From JAHRVQ01 sp051278195 (GTDB lineage: Bacteria > Pseudomonadota > Gammaproteobacteria > Pseudomonadales > Azotimanducaceae): a stretch of DNA of 64,000 nt. The position numbers and the translations under genes were made by a program. Shown piece after piece: positions 1-8,077 of this stretch (positions are counted from its first letter, which is position 1; every line of letters starts with the position of its first letter). The notes beneath the pieces are model-generated. The model ran no database searches and was not told the origin of the DNA. It saw nothing but the letters and a program-made list of their open reading frames with translations. The DNA lies in NCBI GenBank assembly GCA_051278195.1, contig JBNMQM010000010.1:23638-87637 (forward strand), given 5' to 3'.

Positions 1-638
1 AGCCGCTCGCATAAGTCTTTGGTGGCATCGCTGAACATTAGTGGCACCAGGCCCGCTCGACGTTCGATCAAGTCTAGATCAAATTGACGCGCAATCTCGT
101 AGCCAAAGTCACTGCCGCCCAGGGTGGGAATCGACAGTGCGCCGGTGGCAATTACAAGGGCTTCACAATGCTTGGAATACTCCACATCGGATCGACTGAA
201 ATGAAGCTCATAGCCCCCGTCATCTGGGACAGGCTCAAGCCTTGACACCTCACAATGGCTCAAGATTTCAACGCCGACCTTCTGGCACTCATCCAGCAAT
301 AGTTTGACGATATCTTTCGCCGAATTCAGGCAGAACAACTGGCCGTGGCGACGTTCCTCATATGGAATGTCATGTGACTCGACCAGATGTATGAAATCCC
401 ACGGGGTATAGCGTTGCAATGCGGCTTTCACAAAGTGAGGATTGGCGCAGATAAAGTTTTCTGGTTCGACATAGTAGTTGGTGAAATTGCAGCGACCGCC
501 GCCCGACATGAGGATCTTTTTGCCAATTTTGTTGGATTTCTCCAAGACCAGAACCCGCCGACCTCTTTGGGCGGCTGTTAAAGCGCACATTAGCCCTGCG
601 GCGCCCGCTCCCAGTACAATAACATCGTGTTCAGGCAT
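1..638 (-). CDS. HI0933/YhiN-family FAD-dependent oxidoreductase (3' end outside window)
   Basis: Reading the minus strand from the ATG at 636-638 gives an open frame that runs off the left edge, so only about 212 N-terminal residues are present. It opens with a Rossmann dinucleotide-binding motif (VLGAGAAGLMCALTA), followed by the motif EKSNKIGKKILMSGGGRCNF, which is the signature of HI0933-like flavoproteins. Family members are about 400 residues long and bind FAD; most have no firmly assigned reaction. It ends 18 bases before the stop of the next minus-strand gene, so the two may be co-transcribed. Nothing suggests disruption in the visible part. Confidence 0.85.
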   Translation of the reverse strand, partial: MPEHDVIVLGAGAAGLMCALTAAQRGRRVLVLEKSNKIGKKILMSGGGRCNFTNYYVEPENFICANPHFVKAALQRYTPWDFIHLVESHDIPYEERRHGQLFCLNSAKDIVKLLLDECQKVGVEILSHCEVSRLEPVPDDGGYELHFSRSDVEYSKHCEALVIATGALSIPTLGGSDFGYEIARQFDLDLIERRAGLVPLMFSDATKDLCER

Positions 639-656
639 AGCTAATTGCGAGGCGAA

Positions 657-992
657 TTAGGCCGAGCAGCACTGCTTATATTTTTTGCCGCTGCCACAGG
701 GGCAAGGTTCATTGCGGCCCGCAAGGCGGGTGGTAGTGGCAACGACCTTTTTATCCAGCAATAAGGTCAGTTGGCTGATGTCTTCTTCGTTGTCTGGAGA
801 GATATCAATCTCACAAAACCAGCCATGCTCAGCGCAGAGGGCTTCAAGCTCCGCCCGTTTTTCTTCAGAATTCAACAGGAGTTTTAGCGGTGCCCGTTTA
901 GAGCCCAAACGCATCGGCTTTTTGGTTCCGAAGGCTTTAGCTTCGAATTTCGGCTTCTTTAGAGGCAGATCTTTGTGCGGATAGCTAGACAT
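657..992 (-). CDS. SEC-C metal-binding motif protein, PBPRA1643-like
   Basis: A 111-residue soluble protein. Its C-terminus is a classical SEC-C zinc motif (RNEPCPCGSGKKYKQCC), the same cysteine-rich module found at the tail of SecA. The preceding 90 residues, starting with a Lys-rich segment and containing EHGWFCEIDISPD, match my memory of the small PBPRA1643-type proteins found in many marine gammaproteobacteria. Function is unknown; metal binding is inferred from the motif only. It sits just upstream, on the same strand, of the flavoprotein gene. Confidence 0.85.
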   Translation of the reverse strand: MSSYPHKDLPLKKPKFEAKAFGTKKPMRLGSKRAPLKLLLNSEEKRAELEALCAEHGWFCEIDISPDNEEDISQLTLLLDKKVVATTTRLAGRNEPCPCGSGKKYKQCCSA

Positions 993-1163
993 AGGCAGGA
1001 CTTAAACAAGGTATAGGGACTTATTATACAGACTATGGCGGCATAGAGTGGTGTTTGCGTTGTCGCGACTTGATTATCTGCCTACTCTGGCTGCAGCGTA
1101 GTGTTGTTAAACTTTCGTTCTACGGCTCTGTGGTAGGTTTTTCGTGCTTGTGGTGCCGTGAAC

Positions 1164-1364
1164 CTAAGCCGTCTGTTCCTCATTTTGTCTTTTAATAGCA
1201 ACATAGTGGCTGAAGCTTTGACGTTTAGGTTTCTTGCAAGGGTCGTCAGGAAGTTCGTGCGCCAATGCGGCAACATCTTTTGGACCGAGATCTACTTCAG
1301 CAGTGCTGGCCGAAGCAGCGGCTAAAGTCAGGCATAGCGCTGTGTTGCGAACTAGCGTCGTTAT
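1164..1364 (-). CDS. Candidate small exported protein with non-standard ATA start
   Basis: On the minus strand an open frame runs from 1370 to a TAG at 1164-1166. It encodes about 66 residues beginning TTLVRNTALCLTLAAASAST, which looks like a Sec signal peptide with an Ala-X-Ala-type cleavage region, followed by about 45 polar residues (for example DVAALAHELPDDPCKKPKRQ). No ATG, GTG or TTG lies at the expected start. The codon before the signal is ATA (1362-1364). Either a rare start is used, the start codon has mutated, or the base is a sequencing error. I do not recognise the family. Confidence 0.35.
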   Translation of the reverse strand: MTTLVRNTALCLTLAAASASTAEVDLGPKDVAALAHELPDDPCKKPKRQSFSHYVAIKRQNEEQTA

Positions 1365-1441
1365 TGAGTATCAGCGTTCCTTTTACCTATGCCTTCTAAC
1401 TCTGTGATAATGTTTTCCGCAAGATAAAACCCAGATCCTTC

Positions 1442-2350
1442 ATGAACCTCCAAACTGCTATAGAACAGCTCGCCCAGGACGATCTTGGCGGAATTGCTTT
1501 GCCAGTGTTTATTCTTGCTATCGTGGTCGAAGCGCTGGTTTCAAAATCTCAGCATATGAGTTTATACAAGGGTAAAGACTTCCTTGTGTCGATGGCGATG
1601 CTGGTGATCTCGGCCGTGATCGACTTTTTACCTAAGGTAGTCGCCTTTATGGCATTTTTCTATTTGCACGAACTCAGCCCCCTAAAGGATATTGTGGGTC
1701 GGCAGTGGTGGGCTTGGGTCGTGTTGTTTTTTCTTGATGACTTTGTGTACTACTGGTTTCACCGCGCGAATCATGAAGTACGGTTCTTCTGGGCTGGACA
1801 TGTTCCCCATCACTCATCCGTAAAACTCAATTTCGGCACGGCGCTTCGGCAGGGTGTCGGTGAGCGGACCCACAAGTATTTGTTCTGGCTACCGTTGCCG
1901 TTACTCGGTTTTGACCCGCTGATGATGTTCACGGTCATTGGTCTTAACTTGCTGTATCAATTTTGGGTGCACACGGAGCTGGTTCATCGCTTTCCGAAGA
2001 TCATTGAAAGTATCTTTAACACGCCGTCTCACCACCGGGTGCATCACGGGTCTAACGTCCGATACTTAGATTGCAATCATGGGGGTGTCCTTATCATTTG
2101 GGATCGCATGTTTGGCACTTTTTCCAAAGAACTGGACGAGGAACCCGTGGTCTACGGACTCACCAAAAATATTGAGACTCTTAACCCAGCAAAGGTGGCT
2201 TTCGGTGAGTACGCTAATATTTTTAGGGACGTGTTTCGGGCTGAAAACTGGGGCGACAAAGCACGTTATCTATTGTTGGCCCCTGGCTGGTCACACGATG
2301 GCGAAGATAAGCGGGCGAAAGTGCTGAGGCGTGCAATCGATGCGAGTTGA
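1442..2350 (+). CDS. Fatty acid hydroxylase / sterol desaturase superfamily protein
   Basis: A 302-residue integral membrane protein of the di-iron hydroxylase superfamily. The histidine clusters are visible in order: HRANH at about residue 108, HVPHH about 15 residues later, and HRVHH near residue 200, followed by the typical GGVLIIWDRMFGTF ending. These ligate two irons that activate O2 to hydroxylate or desaturate an alkyl chain. The pattern and late HHG-WD block resemble alkylglycerol monooxygenase-like members more than bacterial carotene hydroxylases. The substrate cannot be read from sequence. A second, distinct paralogue is at 51.7 kb. The broken acetyltransferase gene follows on the same strand after 24 bases. 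Confidence 0.85.
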   Translation: MNLQTAIEQLAQDDLGGIALPVFILAIVVEALVSKSQHMSLYKGKDFLVSMAMLVISAVIDFLPKVVAFMAFFYLHELSPLKDIVGRQWWAWVVLFFLDDFVYYWFHRANHEVRFFWAGHVPHHSSVKLNFGTALRQGVGERTHKYLFWLPLPLLGFDPLMMFTVIGLNLLYQFWVHTELVHRFPKIIESIFNTPSHHRVHHGSNVRYLDCNHGGVLIIWDRMFGTFSKELDEEPVVYGLTKNIETLNPAKVAFGEYANIFRDVFRAENWGDKARYLLLAPGWSHDGEDKRAKVLRRAIDAS

Positions 2351-2374
2351 ACCACTGAACAGGGGACGTAAGTG

Positions 2375-3032
2375 ATGCAGCATCAGCTGTTCGACTATCT
2401 AAAGCGTATTCAGTTCACCGGTCAACCAATCGTCGATCTTGTAACGCTCAAGCAGTTGCAACGCCAGCATCTGCTCAACATTCCTTATGAGAACTTAGAT
2501 GTTCAGCTTGGCAGGCCGCTTGGTCGCGATCCCATAGATGCATTCGATAAGTTAGTGACGCGTAACCGAGGTGGTTGATGCTGGTATGGGTGATGGCTTT
2601 ATAGAGCCAATAGAGCTTAAAGCAGACAAATTCCAACAACGCGGTTTTGATATGAGGCTTGAGCTTCAAGAAGACGGCTACTGGCGTTTTCATAATCAGC
2701 CATTCGGTGGTGCACCAAGTTTTGACTTTACGACGGATACAGCGGACGGCGCTCTGCTCGATTCCCAATGTCAGTGGCTCCAGGTTCATGAGGACTCGCC
2801 TTTTGTGCGGGCGCTGGTGCTGCAGATATTCAATGCCAATGGCTATGACATTCAGATCGGCTTAATGGCGAAGACGGTGACTCCGGAAGGCGTGACGGTT
2901 CGCCAAATTGAGTCTATCGCCGAGTTTGAAGAAAGGATGGCGAATGTTTTCAACTTGTCGGACCCTGACATGCAGGATTTATGGCCAAAGCTGACCGCCA
3001 GGCATGTGCTGATGTTTCCGGACGAAGCCTAA
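2375..3032 (+). pseudogene. Arylamine N-acetyltransferase, internally deleted
   Basis: The first frame (to TGA at 2576-2578) matches the N-terminus of arylamine N-acetyltransferases, including the segment QHLLNIPYENLDVQLGR, and stops right after RNRGG. The second frame resumes with VDAGMGDGFIEPI, the family's DVGFGD region, and continues to the normal C-terminus at 3030-3032. Family members have about 270 residues; here about 220 remain. The missing 50 or so residues lie exactly between the RGGWC catalytic-cysteine motif and the catalytic aspartate, so both cysteine and histidine of the triad are gone and the frame has shifted. It cannot encode an active enzyme. A GTG at 2372 could also serve as start. 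Confidence 0.85.
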
Positions 3033-3149
3033 ATTATTTGCCGTTGTCGCTCATCTCCTTCGTCGGCATCGGTTGGCGGATGGGGAGTGTGAGCGCTATG
3101 GTGGGGTTCTCTTTGTAGGCTTTCTTTTTCAAGTGGAGTTGGATCATAA

Positions 3150-4358
3150 ATGGCTAGGACAGTAATTCGGGGCGGTAAAATTCTAGACCCCCATACGATG
3201 GCGTTGCTCGATAACGAAGCGTTGGTGATTGAGGACGGTATTGTCTCCGATAGTCATGACGGAAACGCTGCCGACATCATCATTGATGCCGGTGGCCAGT
3301 TCTTACTGCCGGGATTTATCGACGCTCACGTGCATTTTCGGTTGGCGACACTCAACTTCGCCAAGTTGGCCAGTTGGACCGAAGTTCAATTTGGGATTGC
3401 CATGGCAAAGCTCAGTGAAGAAACGCTGCAGCGCGGCTTCACCACAGTGCGTGATCTTGGGGGTGACATTGTTGGGCTGCGTAAGGCAATTTCATCCGGC
3501 ATGATTAGAGGGCCTGACACGGTCCATGCGAACTTGATGATTACGCAAACCGGTGGGCATGGCGATGTTGAAAGTGGCGTTCTGCCTGTGCCCGATTGCG
3601 CCTGCCAAATGCGCCACAGTGCGTTTGGTGTTGTCGCGGACGGGCCGGATGCTGTCAGAAAAGCGGCGCGTCATGTGCTGCGTGCGGGCGCCGATTTTCT
3701 TAAAATTCACGTCTCGGGCGGTGTTGCCACGCCGATGGATCCGTTGGATTGCACCCAGTACACAGCCGAGGAAATTCAGGCCGCAGTCCAAGAAGCAAAG
3801 AATCGAAAAACTTATGTGAGCGCTCACGCCTATACGCCGGAAGCGATTCAGCTCGCAGTTAACAATGGTGTGAAATGCATCGAGCATGGCAATCTACTGG
3901 ATGAAGAAACGGCGCAACTGATGGCTGTCAATGACGTTTACCTGGTGCCGACACTTGTAACCTATCAAGGTATGGCAGAGGAAGGGCGGCGCCTGGGGTT
4001 CCCGGAACGAAATCTAATAAAGAATGAAACTGTACTTAAAGCTGGTATTGAATCTCTGGTGATTGCCGATCGAGCGGGCGTGAAAATGGGCTGGGGCACA
4101 GATTTGATTGGTGAGATTCAATCGAGACAAAGACATGAGTTTGCGATTCGAGCGGAGGTTCAAACGGCTCAATCGATCTTAAAATCTATGTATGTCATTA
4201 ATCCGATTATTCTTAAGATGGCAGATAAAATTGGTCGGCTGACACCCGGTATGAAAGGCGATGTCGTGATTTCGCCGGTGAATCCTTTGGAGAATATCGC
4301 AGGGTTGGCAGCAGATGATGCGGTTTCGCAAGTGCTTCAGGCTGGCGTGCCGGTGTAA
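3150..4358 (+). CDS. Metal-dependent amidohydrolase (imidazolonepropionase/prolidase-like)
   Basis: A 402-residue amidohydrolase-superfamily TIM barrel. Seen in order: a short N-terminal beta-sandwich segment, the metal-binding FIDAHVHF motif near residue 58, the LKIHVSGG segment near 180 carrying the lysine that is usually carboxylated, SAHAYTPEA near 225, the IEHGN motif near 247, and GWGTDLIGE with the catalytic aspartate near 317. The family hydrolyses C-N bonds in rings or X-Pro dipeptides; bacterial members of this type often act on peptides or N-acyl compounds. No signal peptide is visible, so it should be cytoplasmic. The redoxin-like gene follows after 15 bases. Confidence 0.88.
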   Translation: MARTVIRGGKILDPHTMALLDNEALVIEDGIVSDSHDGNAADIIIDAGGQFLLPGFIDAHVHFRLATLNFAKLASWTEVQFGIAMAKLSEETLQRGFTTVRDLGGDIVGLRKAISSGMIRGPDTVHANLMITQTGGHGDVESGVLPVPDCACQMRHSAFGVVADGPDAVRKAARHVLRAGADFLKIHVSGGVATPMDPLDCTQYTAEEIQAAVQEAKNRKTYVSAHAYTPEAIQLAVNNGVKCIEHGNLLDEETAQLMAVNDVYLVPTLVTYQGMAEEGRRLGFPERNLIKNETVLKAGIESLVIADRAGVKMGWGTDLIGEIQSRQRHEFAIRAEVQTAQSILKSMYVINPIILKMADKIGRLTPGMKGDVVISPVNPLENIAGLAADDAVSQVLQAGVPV

Positions 4359-4373
4359 ACAGACGGCTAACAC

Positions 4374-5171
4374 TTGTCGTATCTCAGTCATATTCGATTC
4401 GACGTTAAGGTTGGCAAGCGGGATGCGTTGTCGGTAGATCCAGTGAAAGAATCTAGATCTATGGTAGGTCGAATGAAGCTCAGTTTCGCGCTGATTAGCG
4501 ACGAGGACCAAGCCATAATGAAAGCATACGGTGTTCGTAATCCCGATACTCAAGAACTCGCGTTGCATGCGGTTTTTATTATGGACGAAAACCCAAAGGT
4601 AATTCATCGGAAGATCGCGTCGCGGCGTCCAGTCTCGCAAGAACTGTTAGATGCCATTGACTACCACTACGGAAGATATCCACTGGGAGACCTAGCATTG
4701 GTCAGAGGTGACATTCCTGTGGCCTACCCAAGAAACATTTTTCAAGCGCTGATCGAATTAGGATCGCCGTCAGAACTTCTTGAGCGCGTCGTCCCTGAAG
4801 GTCTGGCGTCGGTACTGTCCATGCTTCTGGCAGGAAAGTCAGATGCTGGTGTCATTGCCTTTCGACAATGGGTACAGAAAAATCCGATGTCGATAGATGA
4901 CCATTTGCAAATTGTCAGATGGCTCACCGTCAAGACGATGAGCGTTGATCAGGCGGCCATTAACTCCGGCAGAGAACTTAATAATGCTTTGATCGAACTG
5001 AGCGCGCTGGGATCCTCACCACTATCAGTTTCACCGGAAAGGCAAAAATCCGCTCAACTAAGGTTGGATCAAATACGCAGCGACATTCGTAACAGTGCCG
5101 GCGTTTGGCAATTGTCGAGGTTAAAAGACATGTTGAGGGGTTACCGGGAGCTTGCTATCGCCGGCAGTTAA
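4374..5171 (+). CDS. Redoxin-like protein lacking the catalytic cysteine, with unknown helical C-terminus
   Basis: A 265-residue frame starting at TTG 4374, directly after an in-frame TAA. Residues 20-105 look like the second half of an AhpC/TSA-type peroxiredoxin (LSVDPVKESRSMV, then FALISDEDQAIMKAYGVRNP, then ELALHAVFIMDE and SRRPVSQELLDAI). The preceding thioredoxin strand and the peroxidatic cysteine motif are absent. The last 150 residues are a mostly helical region I do not recognise. There is no good ribosome-binding site, so this may be a 5'-truncated remnant. Alternatively it is a non-catalytic redoxin fused to a new domain. It is probably in an operon with the amidohydrolase. Confidence 0.55.
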   Translation: MSYLSHIRFDVKVGKRDALSVDPVKESRSMVGRMKLSFALISDEDQAIMKAYGVRNPDTQELALHAVFIMDENPKVIHRKIASRRPVSQELLDAIDYHYGRYPLGDLALVRGDIPVAYPRNIFQALIELGSPSELLERVVPEGLASVLSMLLAGKSDAGVIAFRQWVQKNPMSIDDHLQIVRWLTVKTMSVDQAAINSGRELNNALIELSALGSSPLSVSPERQKSAQLRLDQIRSDIRNSAGVWQLSRLKDMLRGYRELAIAGS

Positions 5172-5318
5172 ATAGCTGATGCCAGCTATTTTGGCGCAGC
5201 CTATGGCGCCGGGTGTGAGCGTGCAAAATTCTTGAAAACGCTAACGAACTGCAATCTGATCGCTGAACTTCACGGGCTAGAGAGGTAACCCAAAGCGGCA
5301 TCGGGCCCATCCGTTTTG

Positions 5319-5945
5319 CTATATGAGTTGCAATTTTCTCGCTGCCAGCGCCGCTTCAGCACGGCTAGAGATATTGAGCTTACGATAGATCTGTTTGAGG
5401 TGATCCTCTGCGGTGTAGCGGCTGATCTGCAGTTGCGCCGCCACATCTGGAGTGCTCAAGCCCGACGCTACCAGGGCGAGCACCTGGCTTTCCCTGTTGG
5501 TTAATGGTGAAGGTGCTTCGACCGCATCCTCAGTGAACTGTTCGAGGATCAGTGTCGCAATAGAGGGTGACAAGGGTAGTTCGCCAGCGACAGCCTGGGA
5601 TAACATTTCTGCAATACGGACTTTGCTCTGGTCTTTTAGAATATAACCCTTCGCACCGGCGCGCAGGCTTGGCAGCAGGTGGTCCTCATCGGCGTAGATC
5701 GTCACGATGACGCAAATACAGGACGGATGCCTATCGAGCAGTACTGGGATAAAGCTATTGCCTTTGCCGTCTGGCAGATGCAGGTCAACCAGAGCAAGAT
5801 CTGGTTTGCTCGATTTGAGTATTTCTCTCGCCGCCGCGATTGATCCCGCCACAGCGACGAGTGCATTCGGGTACGCAATTTTACAGGACTCTAATAGCCA
5901 CTTTTGAGTATCGGGCATATCTTCAAGGATCAATATTTCACGCAT
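5319..5945 (-). CDS. NarL/FixJ-family response regulator
   Basis: A 208-residue two-domain response regulator. The receiver domain begins REILILEDMPDTQKW, and its phosphoacceptor aspartate is about residue 54 in LALVDLHLPDG. The C-terminal LuxR-type HTH is clear (LTNRESQVLALVASGLS, then AEDHLKQIYRKLNI). The open frame extends 31 codons further upstream, but the ATG at 5943-5945 is preferred because it overlaps the stop of the kinase gene by eight bases, a typical coupled arrangement. It should be phosphorylated by that kinase and act as a transcription factor. No target site could be identified. Confidence 0.92.
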   Translation of the reverse strand: MREILILEDMPDTQKWLLESCKIAYPNALVAVAGSIAAAREILKSSKPDLALVDLHLPDGKGNSFIPVLLDRHPSCICVIVTIYADEDHLLPSLRAGAKGYILKDQSKVRIAEMLSQAVAGELPLSPSIATLILEQFTEDAVEAPSPLTNRESQVLALVASGLSTPDVAAQLQISRYTAEDHLKQIYRKLNISSRAEAALAARKLQLI

Positions 5946-7908
5946 GGGGAAGCGTCTTGCCAGATTGAGAAATCGGCACCGACCAGGCGAGTTGAACACG
6001 CCCCTCGCCGAGGTCAGTGATGGAAAATTCACCCTCAAGCTCTCGGGCCCTAAGCCTGAGGTTGCTGATGCCCCGCCCTGGTTGCCAAGTATCGGGGGGC
6101 TGACTTACGCCGTCGTTTTCGATGTTGATTTCTAGTCCGCCATGACGGATACGGATGTGAACACCAATGTTGCGGATCTTGGGGTTATGTAAGATCGCGT
6201 TGCTGAGCACCTCGCGAAGCATTCGGCGGAGTTGAGCCTGCTGAGATTCTTCCAGTATGGGGTCATTTTCCTCGGCGTCAAACTGCCAGTTGAGGTTTAC
6301 GCCGGCATCTCGCGCTCGTCCAAACGCCTCTACCTGCCACTGCTGCACGGCGCTTGATAGGGAGCAGTTTTCTAAGGACTTTCGGGACACAATATCGCGA
6401 AGGTCTTCGAGAGCAGATTTTGCCAGCGTGCTGTTCGATTCGTCCTCCAAACGATAATAGAGAGACAGTAATTTTGAGCCCACGTCATCATGCAGATCAC
6501 GGTAGATGCGTTCGCGTTCTTCGTTAGCCGACTGTTTGATGAGCACTTGCTCCATGACCTGGTAGTTTTCGGCTAGTGCTGCACTGGCATCCGCAACGCG
6601 CGTCTCAAGTTCAGCGTTGAGTCTGTCTGCTGAGTTTAAGGCGTAAATGTACTGCTTAATGAGACTTGCGCCTAACAACAGAAAGCCCAGAGGGGCGAAA
6701 AAGTGGACGATATTGAAATGATATCTAAATCCAGAACCCTGCCAGCCGTTGTTGACGATTGCCTGCATCAAAGTATCGTGGCTGCCGGCGATAAGCCCTA
6801 CTACTATCATTGCCCCATAGAACGCTGAGATCGACTGTTTCGTTTGTATATAATGTCCAAACGATAACCAGGCGGCATAGCCAATAAAGATCAGCGAACC
6901 GATGTGGAAGTAAATATTGATATCGAATACCTGGAAGAAGCTGGCATAAAAGTACAGCGGCACACCCGCGGCAACGAAGTAGAGGGCTGCCTTTTCGACT
7001 CGAGGACTGCTGATATTGAGACTTTTCAAAACGAAAACGAGGATGGCACAGGCCCATACATCTGTCGCCACGTTGGTTATCCAGCGCCACAAATCAGCAT
7101 CAATCCAAATATGCCGTGCAAATTGGTTAACGCAATAGATGCTCGAGCCTATTGAAGCAATGGCGTACCAAAGGTACTGCGATTCACGGCGGCCGTAGTA
7201 CCAGACTGCTAGACCAAACAGCCCTGCCACCGCAATAAACACAAACAGCCCAAGAGCAATGTCGTGTTGAACAAAGTAGCGGGTGTCGTAGAGTGGTTTT
7301 AAAACTGTGTCAGGACCGACGATGACGTTCTGCATGGAACCCCAGCTATGATCAGCGAAGTGCCTGACGAGTAGTTGGTTGTCGTCACGAACTAACCCAG
7401 CTGGAAGCGTGAAATATAAGGGACTGTTCCAGTGCCTAACCAGAGGTGGCTCATTTGTGCTCCCCCCTGAGCCAATCTTGTTACCATTAAACCAAACATC
7501 TGCGGTCTGGTTCAGGCGCCAAATAAACACGCCTAGCATTGGCTCGTCTACTGCCAAAGCCTTTAGCTCACTACCTTTGATGTCAAATCGATACCAAACT
7601 ACGCGGGCGCCGGAGAACCGATGGCGCCAGTGCACGGGAAGATTGACGTCGGACCATTGCTGGCTGCCGGTTAAAAGAGGCGCATCTGGTAAGGGCTCTG
7701 ATTTTAGGCTGGCATCGACAACCAATGCATTACCCTTCGACAATATCAGCACCTCGTTACTGGTCTCAGGGTTTGTCAACAGCGGCAACAGATAGCTGTA
7801 GATGATCAAGCTCGCGACCACAAAGATTGCGAGCGGGACGATGAGCCCCTTATCTAGCAGTTCGGAAAATTTACTCACGTAAATGCCTGATAACTGTTCA
7901 TTGTGCAT
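5938..7908 (-). CDS. Membrane sensor histidine kinase, HisKA_3 type with seven-helix sensor
   Basis: A 656-residue kinase. An N-terminal membrane anchor is followed by an extracytoplasmic jelly-roll-like region of about 170 residues (WYRFDIKGSEL, ADVWFNGNKIGSGG). Next come about seven hydrophobic helices (roughly residues 215-420), a coiled coil, the HisKA_3 dimerisation motif with phospho-acceptor histidine near residue 473 (YRDLHDDVGSKL), and an HATPase_c domain (GRGISNLRLRARELEG). The layout is that of 7TMR-DISM-type kinases, which sense small ligands outside the membrane. It overlaps the response regulator start by eight bases and lies divergent from the TSP3 lipoprotein gene, a possible but unproven target. 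Confidence 0.9.
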   Translation of the reverse strand: MHNEQLSGIYVSKFSELLDKGLIVPLAIFVVASLIIYSYLLPLLTNPETSNEVLILSKGNALVVDASLKSEPLPDAPLLTGSQQWSDVNLPVHWRHRFSGARVVWYRFDIKGSELKALAVDEPMLGVFIWRLNQTADVWFNGNKIGSGGSTNEPPLVRHWNSPLYFTLPAGLVRDDNQLLVRHFADHSWGSMQNVIVGPDTVLKPLYDTRYFVQHDIALGLFVFIAVAGLFGLAVWYYGRRESQYLWYAIASIGSSIYCVNQFARHIWIDADLWRWITNVATDVWACAILVFVLKSLNISSPRVEKAALYFVAAGVPLYFYASFFQVFDINIYFHIGSLIFIGYAAWLSFGHYIQTKQSISAFYGAMIVVGLIAGSHDTLMQAIVNNGWQGSGFRYHFNIVHFFAPLGFLLLGASLIKQYIYALNSADRLNAELETRVADASAALAENYQVMEQVLIKQSANEERERIYRDLHDDVGSKLLSLYYRLEDESNSTLAKSALEDLRDIVSRKSLENCSLSSAVQQWQVEAFGRARDAGVNLNWQFDAEENDPILEESQQAQLRRMLREVLSNAILHNPKIRNIGVHIRIRHGGLEINIENDGVSQPPDTWQPGRGISNLRLRARELEGEFSITDLGEGRVQLAWSVPISQSGKTLPHA

Positions 7909-8077
7909 TGTCCATATTCTATTGGAACATTTTTTCGAATGATTGGCGTCCCTGAATTCGGGGGGTAGGGCGCATCCGTTTATCCGATTTTGTGGTTACC
8001 CCCCCGGTTCATGGGATGTCGCATGGTACGGGCGCTTGCCAAACTGGCTGTTGATCTAAATCTACGGGGAGTTGGCA

